Below, in pieces: positions 7,478 through 14,718 of a stretch of 33,995 nucleotides of DNA. Origin of the DNA: Bacteroides sp. (GTDB lineage Bacteria; Bacteroidota; Bacteroidia; Bacteroidales; Muribaculaceae); the NCBI GenBank assembly GCA_014801985.1, contig JAAVDD010000040.1, positions 1-33,995 of the forward strand. The letters are read 5' to 3'. The position numbers were made by a program, and so were the translations under genes. How positions within the stretch are numbered: the first letter of the stretch is position 1; each line of letters starts with the position of its first letter. A model generated the notes under the pieces. The model searched no databases. It had not been told where the DNA came from and saw only the letters and a program-made list of their open reading frames with translations.

Positions 7478-8392
7478 ATGATGCATCTCACTATCAGACG
7501 TCAACAAATAAAGAATATGATGCTGCCCCTCGCCATGATTGGAGGGGCAGTGTTTTATAAGTGGATGGGTTATCTCTCCTTTCTCTCCCCCTATCTAATC
7601 TTTCTGATGCTTCTCATCACTTATTGCAAGCTCGATTTCCGCGATTTCAAGCCCAAGCGGTTTCATCTTGTGCTTCTTGCCACTCAGATGGCGCTTGCCG
7701 CGGCGGTCTATCTTCTGATTCTTCCGCTGAGTCATAAAGTGGCGGAAGGGGTATTTATCTGTGTGTTTATTCCTACGGCCACAGCTGCCCCCGTCATCAC
7801 GTCGATGCTCGGCGGCAGCATCTCCTTTGTTGCAACCTATTCCTTGATATGCAACGCATTAGTGGCAGTGGTCGGGCCGTTTGTGCTTGCGGAGATAGGG
7901 GATGCCGGGGATATAACCTTTCTTCAGTCGGCAATGATGATCGGATCCAAGGTGTTTCCTCTTCTGATCCTACCCCTTGCTGTGGCATTGGCTCTGCGCT
8001 ATCTCTCTCCGAAAGTTCATTCAGCAATCAAGAGTCATCAGCAGATTTCCTTTTATATGTGGGCCGTCTCGCTTTTCATAATCGTAGGAAGCTGCGTCAG
8101 CTTCACAATCAACCATTGGGTTCCATCGGAGGTTTGGAACATAGTGGCATTGGTGTTCGGAGCATTAGGAGTCTGTCTTCTTCAATTCTTCATAGGGAGG
8201 AGAATCGGGCGAAGAAATGGCGACGCTGTATCGGGAGGACAAAGCCTTGGGCAGAAAAACACCGTGCTTGCCGTCTGGATGGCTATGGCCTATATGAATC
8301 CGATAGCCTCCGTTGCTCCGGCAGCTTACATAGCCTGGCAGAACATCGTCAATTCCGCTCAACTTATCCGGCATTCAAAGAAAAAGGTTTGA
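7478..8392 (+). CDS. BASS (bile acid:sodium symporter)-like membrane transporter
   Basis: This 304-residue hydrophobic protein shows about nine to ten membrane segments, for example 14-30, 33-48, 62-80, 88-104, 110-135, 150-172, 185-208 and 218-235, with a loop containing GGQSLGQKNTVLAVW near 260. The paired core helices with PTATAAPVIT (around 107-116) and GQKNT fit the bile acid:sodium symporter (BASS) superfamily, which carries organic anions with sodium. The substrate is unknown. Two adjacent ATG codons (7478, 7481) could start it. It follows mtnN closely, so a link to methylthioadenosine products or purines is possible but unproven. A very strong terminator follows. Confidence 0.78.
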   Translation: MMHLTIRRQQIKNMMLPLAMIGGAVFYKWMGYLSFLSPYLIFLMLLITYCKLDFRDFKPKRFHLVLLATQMALAAAVYLLILPLSHKVAEGVFICVFIPTATAAPVITSMLGGSISFVATYSLICNALVAVVGPFVLAEIGDAGDITFLQSAMMIGSKVFPLLILPLAVALALRYLSPKVHSAIKSHQQISFYMWAVSLFIIVGSCVSFTINHWVPSEVWNIVALVFGALGVCLLQFFIGRRIGRRNGDAVSGGQSLGQKNTVLAVWMAMAYMNPIASVAPAAYIAWQNIVNSAQLIRHSKKKV

Positions 8393-8400
8393 ATCCAAAG

Positions 8401-8443
8401 ATAAAAGGGATAAGAGGTGATCAACACCTCTTATCCCTTTTAT
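8401..8443. terminator. long bidirectional terminator
   Basis: Perfect complementarity extends over 19 bp (8401-8419 with 8425-8443) around a 5-nt loop ATCAA; the core arm reads AAAAGGGATAAGAGGTG. A-rich and T-rich ends give U-tracts on both strands. It separates the transporter gene (plus) from the topB operon (minus). Its right arm also encodes the last residues of the small Cys-rich protein. Confidence 0.92.
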
Positions 8444-8600
8444 TTCCCTTCTCCGGCTTCGAACATTTCTCCGCCAAAGTGCAGCCGCAGCATCCGCCGC
8501 CCACGCCCTTTTGTTTCTTGAACAAAAGTTTATAGACAATCCAACCTAATATTGAGGCCAGGATTATGAATACTATAAGATATTGTGTGCCTGTGCTCAT
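8421..8600 (-). CDS. small FeoB-associated-type Cys-rich membrane protein
   Basis: This 59-residue protein begins MSTGTQYLIVFIILAS, has one transmembrane helix at about residues 7-25, and then a basic, Cys-rich tail with GGGCCGC and a further Cys (AEKC). That layout is typical of the short FeoB-associated Cys-rich proteins of Bacteroidota. The start was placed at the ATG at 8600, 7 nt after the topB stop, and not further upstream in frame, because the upstream extension overlaps topB and has no family character. No feoB is nearby, so a role in iron handling is only by family resemblance. The final residues (about NKRDKRC) are encoded inside the terminator stem. Confidence 0.78.
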   Translation of the reverse strand: MSTGTQYLIVFIILASILGWIVYKLLFKKQKGVGGGCCGCTLAEKCSKPEKGNKRDKRC

Positions 8601-8607
8601 AGTCAAA

Positions 8608-10479
8608 TTATTCCTTTTTCTTTTTACTTTCCTTCTTGGGTTTCTTCTCACTCTTCTTATCAGAAGAAACATCTGTCTGTATGATTCGGTTTGAATTATC
8701 ACGCAAAACATTGACAGTTATTTCCGAAATAAGTTGTTTCAGCTGGGCGATGAACTCCGATGCGCTGTAGTCTCCGCGTTCAATCTGCCGCAGTCGCCCC
8801 TCCCAGATGCCGGTGAGCTTTGCGCTTTTCAGCAGCTCCTCGTTAATCATATCGATAAGGTCGATTCCTGCCTGAGTGGCGCGCATCGACTTACGTTCCT
8901 TCCTTATGTATCCCCTTTTGTAAAGAATCTCTATTATCGCAGCGCGGGTGGAAGGCCGGCCGAGGCCGTTTGCCTTCAGGGATTCGCGTAGATCTTCATC
9001 CTCCACCATCGAACCGGCCGTCTCCATCGCCTTAAGAAGCGTTCCTTCGGTATAATATTTCGGAGGCTGGGTGGTCTTCTTCACCAACCGGGGCTTATGC
9101 GGACCGGATTCCCCGACAGTGAAAGGAGGCATGGCCTGATTCTCCTCATCCTGCTGTTTTTCGGCGCTATCCTCCTGTGTCTCCTCGCTCTTTTTCGCAT
9201 ACACCGCTTTCCAGCCCGGTTCGGTGATGACCTTTCCCGTGGCTTTGAAATCCATCTTATCCACCTTTGCCTTCACCGTGGTCTGTTCAAATTCGCAATC
9301 GGGATAGAACACGGAGATAAAACGCAGTGCGATGGTATTGAACACATTCCATTCATCACGCGACAATCCCTGCGGGAGAGGTTGGCCCGTGGGTATTATG
9401 GCATGGTGGTCGGTAACCTTTGAATTATCAAACACCTTCTTGCTCTTCTTCAGCCGGGAGCCACGCAACGGCTGGAGAAGATCGGAATATGAAGAGAGGC
9501 TATTGAGGATAGTCTTGCATTTGGGATAGACATCATCGGAGAGATAAGTGGTATCGACGCGCGGATAGGTAGTCAGCTTCTTTTCATAAAGCGACTGTAT
9601 TGTGCGCAATGTCTGTTCGGCACCCATTCCGAATTTACGGTTGCATTCCACCTGCAAAGATGTAAGGTCGAAGAGTCGGGGAGGGGCCTCCTTCCCCTTC
9701 TTCTTGCTGACATCAGTCACCGTGAGAGGGAAAGCGGCAATCTGATCAAGAATCTTTTTCCCCTCCTCCTCGGTCTTGAAACTTTTATGCGAAGAGGAGA
9801 AGAGAGTGTCGCGGTAGAGAGTTTTCAATTCCCAGTAATCAGTAGGCACGAAATTATCGATCTCCTTCTGACGATTCACCACAAGTGCGAGTGTGGGAGT
9901 CTGCACGCGCCCTACGGAAAGTATCTGTCGGTCGCGTGAATACTTGAGAGTGTAAAGGCGCGTGGCATTGATTCCAAGAATCCAGTCGCCTATGGCGCGG
10001 CAGAGGCCCGCAATGTAGAGAGGTTCAAGATCCTCATGCTGGCGTAGATGCTGGAATCCCTCGCGAATAGACTCATCGGTGAGCGAAGAAATCCATAGAC
10101 GTTTCACCGGTTTGTTGCATTCCGCTTTCTGCATCACCCATCGCTGTATCACCTCACCCTCCTGTCCGGCATCCCCGCAGTTGATCACCTCGTCGGCTTG
10201 GGCTATCAAGGTCCGTATGGTCTCGAATTGCTTCTTGATACTATCCTCGTCGATGAGTTTTATTCCGAACTTAGGAGGAATCATCGGGAGCGCCGACAGC
10301 GACCAACGGCGCCACATATCGGTGTAGTCGGCAGGTTCCTTGAGAGTGCAGAGATGTCCAAAAGTCCACGTAACGCAATAGCCGTTCCCCTCATAGTAGC
10401 CGCCACGCGAAGTGTTGGCTCCCACGATCCGGGCAATGTCGCGACCCACACTGGGTTTCTCAGTGATGCAAAGGATCAT
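8608..10479 (-). CDS. topB: DNA topoisomerase III (type IA)
   Basis: This 623-residue enzyme relaxes and decatenates DNA by single-strand passage. The TOPRIM domain is at the N-terminus (MILCITEKPSVGRDIA, with Glu7) and the metal-binding GDAGQEGE is at 102-109. LSVGRVQTPTLALV lies at 187-200. The catalytic tyrosine is Tyr305 in TTYPRVDTTYLS. SLKANGLGRPSTRAAIIE is the conserved C-terminal motif of the core. There is no zinc-finger region; the protein ends in a lysine-rich tail (KKPKKESKKKKE) that may bind DNA. Its ATG overlaps the mazG stop by four bases (ATGA), indicating translational coupling. Confidence 0.96.
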   Translation of the reverse strand: MILCITEKPSVGRDIARIVGANTSRGGYYEGNGYCVTWTFGHLCTLKEPADYTDMWRRWSLSALPMIPPKFGIKLIDEDSIKKQFETIRTLIAQADEVINCGDAGQEGEVIQRWVMQKAECNKPVKRLWISSLTDESIREGFQHLRQHEDLEPLYIAGLCRAIGDWILGINATRLYTLKYSRDRQILSVGRVQTPTLALVVNRQKEIDNFVPTDYWELKTLYRDTLFSSSHKSFKTEEEGKKILDQIAAFPLTVTDVSKKKGKEAPPRLFDLTSLQVECNRKFGMGAEQTLRTIQSLYEKKLTTYPRVDTTYLSDDVYPKCKTILNSLSSYSDLLQPLRGSRLKKSKKVFDNSKVTDHHAIIPTGQPLPQGLSRDEWNVFNTIALRFISVFYPDCEFEQTTVKAKVDKMDFKATGKVITEPGWKAVYAKKSEETQEDSAEKQQDEENQAMPPFTVGESGPHKPRLVKKTTQPPKYYTEGTLLKAMETAGSMVEDEDLRESLKANGLGRPSTRAAIIEILYKRGYIRKERKSMRATQAGIDLIDMINEELLKSAKLTGIWEGRLRQIERGDYSASEFIAQLKQLISEITVNVLRDNSNRIIQTDVSSDKKSEKKPKKESKKKKE

Positions 10480-11264
10480 TCCGCCTCCTTTGTTTTAGCC
10501 TCGTTCCAAAGCTCATCCATCTCCCCAAGGGTCATCTCCTTAAGATTCTTTCCCATCTCCTTGGCACGTGCCTCGATATGGTTGAAACGGCGGATGAATT
10601 TTCTGTTTGTACGTTCAAGAGCATTTTCAGGATCCACACCATATAGGCGTGCGGCATTGATGACAGCGAACAGAAGATCTCCGAACTCGGCATCAATCTT
10701 CTCCCGGCTGCCGCCATTGATTTCAGTCTCCACTTCCGAAATCTCCTCTTTCACTTTCTGCCATACCTCTTCGCGCTTTTCCCAATCGAAGCCCACGTTG
10801 CGCGCCTTCTCCTGAATACGGTTGGCCTTTATGAGCGCAGGCAGGGCGGAGGGGACACCGGACAGCACCGTCTTGTTTCCTCCCTTCTCCTTGAGTTTAA
10901 TCTGTTCCCAGTTCTGTATCACCTCCTCGGCATTGTCGGCCTTAACCTCGCCGTAGATATGGGGATGGCGGAATATCAGTTTATCTTTAAGTCGGGTGCA
11001 GACATCGGCAATGTCAAACTGCCCCTTCTCCTCGGCAATCTTTGAATAAAAAGCCACATGAAGGAGCACGTCGCCGAGCTCCTTGCAGATATTGGCCGTA
11101 TCGTCGGCCATAAGAGCATCCACAAGTTCGTAAACCTCCTCTATGGTATTGGGGCGGAGCGATTCATTCGTCTGCTTGGCATCCCAGGGACATTTCACTC
11201 TAAGCGTGTCGAGCACATCGAGAAAATCTCCGAATGCCGCTAATTTTTCCTCTTTCGTATGCAT
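10476..11264 (-). CDS. mazG: nucleoside triphosphate pyrophosphohydrolase MazG
   Basis: The enzyme hydrolyses NTPs to NMP and pyrophosphate in nucleotide pool cleaning. It shows both MazG-like halves. The first contains KCPWDAKQTNESLRPNTIEE, EVYELVDAL and ELGDVLLHVAFY, the EExxE/ExxD metal-binding set. The second contains EEVWQKVKEEISEVETEI and EFGDLLFAVINAARL. The frame is open to a GTG at 11285, but a -7 promoter element lies at 11288-11295, which would put the transcription start at that GTG. The ATG at 11264 (MHTKEEK, 262 residues) is therefore preferred and matches how related proteins begin. ATGs at 11270 and 11273 are alternatives. It is the first gene of mazG-topB-small protein. Confidence 0.93.
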   Translation of the reverse strand: MHTKEEKLAAFGDFLDVLDTLRVKCPWDAKQTNESLRPNTIEEVYELVDALMADDTANICKELGDVLLHVAFYSKIAEEKGQFDIADVCTRLKDKLIFRHPHIYGEVKADNAEEVIQNWEQIKLKEKGGNKTVLSGVPSALPALIKANRIQEKARNVGFDWEKREEVWQKVKEEISEVETEINGGSREKIDAEFGDLLFAVINAARLYGVDPENALERTNRKFIRRFNHIEARAKEMGKNLKEMTLGEMDELWNEAKTKEAE

Positions 11265-11287
11265 TGGCATCATTTCTTTTTTCACTG

Positions 11288-11295
11288 CAAATTTA
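11288..11295 (-). promoter_or_regulatory. -7 element of the mazG promoter
   Basis: On the minus strand TAAATTTG matches TAnnTTTG. No clear TTTG occurs 19-21 bp upstream. Transcription would start near 11282, which makes a downstream ATG the likely start of MazG. Confidence 0.5.
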
Positions 11296-11346
11296 CAAAA
11301 TTTTTAACATTCAGTAAAAAAGTATACGTTTTTCTCAATAAATTTG

Positions 11347-11354
11347 TATCTTTG
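11347..11354 (+). promoter_or_regulatory. -7 element for the nrnA transcript
   Basis: TATCTTTG matches TAnnTTTG. The -33 region is T-rich (near 11329) but lacks a perfect TTTG. The predicted start near 11360 leaves a leader of about 185 nt before nrnA, holding a short ORF and two hairpins. Confidence 0.55.
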
Positions 11355-11369
11355 TAGATTGAAAATTAT

Positions 11370-11414
11370 ATGAAAACCCCTCCGACGGGCATCAGCGCAG
11401 AGAGAAAGCGTTGA
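11370..11414 (+). CDS. possible 14-codon leader ORF upstream of nrnA
   Basis: The frame reads MKTPPTGISAERKR and stops. Its ATG lies about 10 nt after the predicted transcription start. The end overlaps a small hairpin, CAGCGC (11392-11397) with GCGTTG. No family is recognised. It could be a leader peptide that affects nrnA expression, or a chance frame; only its position speaks for it. Confidence 0.25.
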   Translation: MKTPPTGISAERKR

Positions 11415-11482
11415 GATACCTGATTTTGGAAACTTATAAGGTTTTGTATAATAGACGATTAAGAGTAAGATTAAAGATGGCG

Positions 11483-11522
11483 CGTCTTCATATATGAATC
11501 CATTTCGGCATATATGCAGACG
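11483..11522 (+). promoter_or_regulatory. long hairpin in the nrnA leader
   Basis: CGTCT-T-CATATATG (11483-11496) pairs with CATATATG-C-AGACG (11509-11522), giving 13 pairs with one T/C mismatch and a 12-nt loop. It ends 24 nt before the nrnA ATG. There is no U-tract, so it is not a simple terminator. It probably acts in the mRNA leader, on stability or translation, or is a protein-binding site. Confidence 0.6.
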
Positions 11523-11546
11523 AAAGAAAGATAATAGAACCGAATA

Positions 11547-12602
11547 ATGAGAAAGATTCTCAATCCGGAAGATGTCGCGAAGCTTAAGAGAATGATAAAA
11601 GGGAGTTCCCGTATCGTTCTCACTTGCCATGTGCATCCCGACGGCGATGCGATAGGGAGCACGCTTGGCCTCTGGCATCTTCTTCGTTCACTGGGAAAAG
11701 AGGCATCCGTGGTGGTGCCCGACCAGCTTCCCAAGTCATTGCGTTTTCTCCCCGGTGCAGGGGAGATAGCGGTCTATACACGTCACGACCCTTATTGCAC
11801 ACGGCTCGTGGAGGAATCCGACCTCATCATCTGCTGCGACTTCAATACCGCCAGCCGTCAGGATCATCTCGCCCCTCTCATCCAGGGCTCCACGGCCAAG
11901 AAAGTGCTCATCGATCATCATGAGGGGCCGGATCTTACATGCGAAGTGATGTTCTCTTTCCCGAAGATGTCCTCCACGTGTGAGCTGGTGTTCCGTGTCA
12001 TCGCCGCCTTGGGATGGTATGAGGAGGTGAACAAGGATTGTGCCACCTGCATACTCTGCGGCCTGATCACCGACACACAGAATTTCACGGTGAATTGTCC
12101 CGACCCTGAAATCTATGAAGTGCTGATGCGTCTTCTTGAGAAGGGAGCCGACAAGACGAAGATTATCGAGGAATGCGTAAAGGCATGCAGCTACGACAGC
12201 CTTCGCCTAAAATCCTTCGCGCTTTCTGAGCGCATGGAGGTCTATCCCAAACACCGCGCCATCATCACCTGGCTCTCCAAGGAGGATCTTGAACGCTTCC
12301 ATTATGAAAAGGGGGATTCGGAAGGGCTTGTGAATATGCCCTTGAATATTCGCGGGATAGTCTACAGCATCTTCCTCCGCGAGGATGCCGACCAGATAAA
12401 GATTTCGGCGCGTAGCCGCTATGATTTCCCGGTGTCGAAGATCTGTTCCGACCTCTTCGGAGGAGGGGGACACCTGCAGGCGGCCGGAGCCGAATATAAG
12501 GGAAGTCTTAAGGATTGTCTTGAGATTTTGAAGAATGCCCTTGATGATTATGATTCATTTCTTCCGGCGCGTCTGGAGAGAATTGATTGGAGAAACGATT
12601 GA
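11547..12602 (+). CDS. nrnA: DHH/DHHA1 phosphoesterase, NrnA-type nanoRNase/pAp phosphatase
   Basis: This 351-residue protein degrades very short oligoribonucleotides and/or 3'-phosphoadenosine 5'-phosphate in the NrnA family; cyclic-dinucleotide breakdown products are possible substrates. The metal-binding DHH domain shows CHVHPDGDAIGS (27-38), CCDFN (Asp98) and LIDHHEGP (DHH at 123-125). GLITDTQNF follows near residue 172. The C-terminal DHHA1 domain has FGGGGHLQAAGAE. No membrane or CBS domain is present. It heads a run of envelope-related genes; the lipoprotein gene starts 2 nt after its stop. A long structured leader precedes it. Confidence 0.92.
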   Translation: MRKILNPEDVAKLKRMIKGSSRIVLTCHVHPDGDAIGSTLGLWHLLRSLGKEASVVVPDQLPKSLRFLPGAGEIAVYTRHDPYCTRLVEESDLIICCDFNTASRQDHLAPLIQGSTAKKVLIDHHEGPDLTCEVMFSFPKMSSTCELVFRVIAALGWYEEVNKDCATCILCGLITDTQNFTVNCPDPEIYEVLMRLLEKGADKTKIIEECVKACSYDSLRLKSFALSERMEVYPKHRAIITWLSKEDLERFHYEKGDSEGLVNMPLNIRGIVYSIFLREDADQIKISARSRYDFPVSKICSDLFGGGGHLQAAGAEYKGSLKDCLEILKNALDDYDSFLPARLERIDWRND

Positions 12603-12604
12603 AA

Positions 12605-13183
12605 ATGAAGATGAATAAGAAAACGATATATTACCTTGGCGCCCTTGCGCTTCTTCCTTTGCTGGGATCCTGCGATAGCACCAAAAGCTATTCCGAATTG
12701 CTGAAGGAGGAGGAACAGGCCGTCAACTGGTTTATGGCTCAACAGAGGATTGTCCCCTACGTGCCGGCCGATTCAGTGTTTGAGACCGGAGCTGACGCTC
12801 CTTATTATAAGATGGATGATGATGGCTATGTCTATATGCAGATCATTAATCCCGGCGATCCTGATTCGCGGCCTCAGAAGGGGGAGACAATATATTTTAG
12901 ATATTTAAGGCGAAACTTAAAGGACTACGCCAACGGGATTGATTCCTCATGGTACGGAAATGCGGATAATCTGCTGGGGGCTCCCCCTACGAGTCTTGTA
13001 TATGGTAACACGGTTTTGAGCAGCACCACCCAATGGGGCGATGGAATCCAGGTGCCGTTGGGATATGTGGGTTATGATTCAGAGGTTAACCTTGTGATTC
13101 AATCTCCGCAAGGCCCATACGAGCTTCAGACGGAATGCATTCCTATACAATATAATATCAAATATTTCAAGGCGGAATATTGA
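12605..13183 (+). CDS. DUF4827-type lipoprotein (FKBP-like)
   Basis: The protein has 192 residues when started at the ATG at 12605, just after the nrnA stop; the ATG at 12611 is also possible, while the upstream in-frame codon is only TTG. The N-terminus has two basic residues, a hydrophobic stretch and the lipobox LLGSC with Cys23, so it should be a lipoprotein. The rest (SYSELLKEEEQAVNWFM, then GDPDSRPQKGETIYFRYL, and SLVYGN...QVPLGYVGYDSE) fits the DUF4827 family of Bacteroidales, which resembles FKBP-type peptidyl-prolyl isomerases. Isomerase activity is not shown by the sequence. It is translated right behind nrnA and precedes glmM. Confidence 0.8.
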   Translation: MKMNKKTIYYLGALALLPLLGSCDSTKSYSELLKEEEQAVNWFMAQQRIVPYVPADSVFETGADAPYYKMDDDGYVYMQIINPGDPDSRPQKGETIYFRYLRRNLKDYANGIDSSWYGNADNLLGAPPTSLVYGNTVLSSTTQWGDGIQVPLGYVGYDSEVNLVIQSPQGPYELQTECIPIQYNIKYFKAEY

Positions 13184-13294
13184 TGACACATTCATTCAAC
13201 CGAGATTTTGCGAAGTTTGAATGGATTGGAAAGCGATGGACGGGGCTAAGTGATGGGGATGGAGTTTTGGGTAAACAAATAAACAGGAAAAGAA

Positions 13295-14680
13295 ATGGCA
13301 TTAATTAAATCCATATCAGGAATCCGAGGCACAATCGGAGGGAATCTCGGCGAAGGGCTGAGCGGAGTAGACGTTGTAAAGTTCACTGCGGCATACGCTG
13401 CATTCATCCGTAAGAATTATAAAGGAGAGAGCAATTCCATCGTTGTCGGCCGCGATGGCAGGTTGTCGGGTAAGATGGTTTCACATCTTGTCTGCGGGAC
13501 CTTGATGGCAATGGGCTTCGATGTCATAAACATCGGCATGGCCTCTACGCCGACCACCGAATTGGCTGTCACAGGAGAGAATGCCGCCGGGGGAATCATT
13601 ATCACGGCGAGCCATAACCCTGTGCAGTGGAACGCGCTCAAGCTTCTTAACCATAATGGTGAATTCCTCAACGACAAGGAGGGGAAAGAGGTGATTCGTA
13701 TAGCTGAAAATGATGAGTACACCTTCGCTGATGTGATGGAACTCGGTAAGGAATATAAGAACGACACTTGGGATGCACGTCATATCGAGATGGTGAAAGC
13801 CCTTCCGTTGGTTGATGTCAAGGCAATTGCCGAGGCCGACTTCACAGTCGCCGTTGACGGTATCAACTCTGTGGGTGGTCGTGTGATTCCGGCTCTTCTA
13901 AAGAGTCTGGGCGTGAAGAACATCATAGAGTTGAATTGCGAAGCCACCGGAAAGTTTGCCCACACCCCCGAACCTATTCCCGCCAATCTCACCCAGATTG
14001 CAGAAGTGATGAAGAGCGGCAGGGCTGATGTAGGTTTTGTTGTGGATCCTGATGTAGACCGTCTTGCAATCGTGATGGAGAACGGCGAGATGTTTGTGGA
14101 GGAAAACACGCTCATCGCCATAGCCGACTATGTGCTGGAACACACTCCCGGATCCACGGTCTCCAATCTTTCCAGCTCGCGGGGTCTTCGCGACGTGACG
14201 CTTGCCAGAGGCGGCAGCTATGAGGCGGCAGCAGTAGGGGAGGTGAACGTTGTGACCAAGATGAAGGAGACCGGTGCGATTATCGGAGGTGAAGGTAACG
14301 GCGGAATAATTTATCCCGAAATCCACTATGGCCGCGATGCACTCGTCGGCGTGGCACTCTTCCTGACCCTCATGGCTAAGCGCGCAATGAAGGTGACTGA
14401 AATTAAGGCTGCCCTTCCTAAATATGAGATAGCCAAGAACAAGATAGAGCTGACTCCCGAAATCGATGTCGACGCTATCCTTGAGGCCGTGAAGAAGAAA
14501 TATGCCGATGAGGAAATCAACGATATAGATGGAGTGAAGATTGATTTTAAGGATAGTTGGGTTCATCTCCGTAAATCCAACACCGAGCCGATAATCCGTA
14601 TCTACAGCGAGGCAGCGACAATGGCAGAGGCCGACGCCCTTGCCGAGAGCATCAAGAAGGTGATCGAGTCGCTTGCCTGA
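13295..14680 (+). CDS. glmM: phosphoglucosamine mutase
   Basis: This 461-residue enzyme of the alpha-D-phosphohexomutase family converts glucosamine-6-phosphate to glucosamine-1-phosphate for UDP-GlcNAc, peptidoglycan and LPS. The active-site phosphoserine is Ser106 in TASHNPVQWNALK. The metal-binding loop DPDVDRLAIV (about 247-256), the sugar-binding GEGNGG and the phosphate-binding RKSNTEPIIRIY near the C-terminus are all present. A close alternative is a phosphomannomutase/phosphoglucomutase, but the motifs and sppA/lpxK context favour GlmM. The start at ATG 13295 begins MALIKSISGIRGT, the expected N-terminus. About 110 bp separates it from the lipoprotein gene, so it may have its own promoter, though none was clear. 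Confidence 0.92.
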   Translation: MALIKSISGIRGTIGGNLGEGLSGVDVVKFTAAYAAFIRKNYKGESNSIVVGRDGRLSGKMVSHLVCGTLMAMGFDVINIGMASTPTTELAVTGENAAGGIIITASHNPVQWNALKLLNHNGEFLNDKEGKEVIRIAENDEYTFADVMELGKEYKNDTWDARHIEMVKALPLVDVKAIAEADFTVAVDGINSVGGRVIPALLKSLGVKNIIELNCEATGKFAHTPEPIPANLTQIAEVMKSGRADVGFVVDPDVDRLAIVMENGEMFVEENTLIAIADYVLEHTPGSTVSNLSSSRGLRDVTLARGGSYEAAAVGEVNVVTKMKETGAIIGGEGNGGIIYPEIHYGRDALVGVALFLTLMAKRAMKVTEIKAALPKYEIAKNKIELTPEIDVDAILEAVKKKYADEEINDIDGVKIDFKDSWVHLRKSNTEPIIRIYSEAATMAEADALAESIKKVIESLA

Positions 14681-14718
14681 TTTCATTCCGTCAAAAAAAA
14701 TAACTTATTCCATCGACA

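Noticed and set aside
8601-8711. 37-residue N-terminal extension of the small Cys-rich protein
   Set aside because: It would overlap topB out of frame and has no family similarity, whereas the ATG at 8600 gives the expected start.
13898-14686. 262-codon open frame antisense to glmM
   Set aside because: The plus-strand glmM has complete catalytic motifs; the antisense translation has low complexity and no family character.
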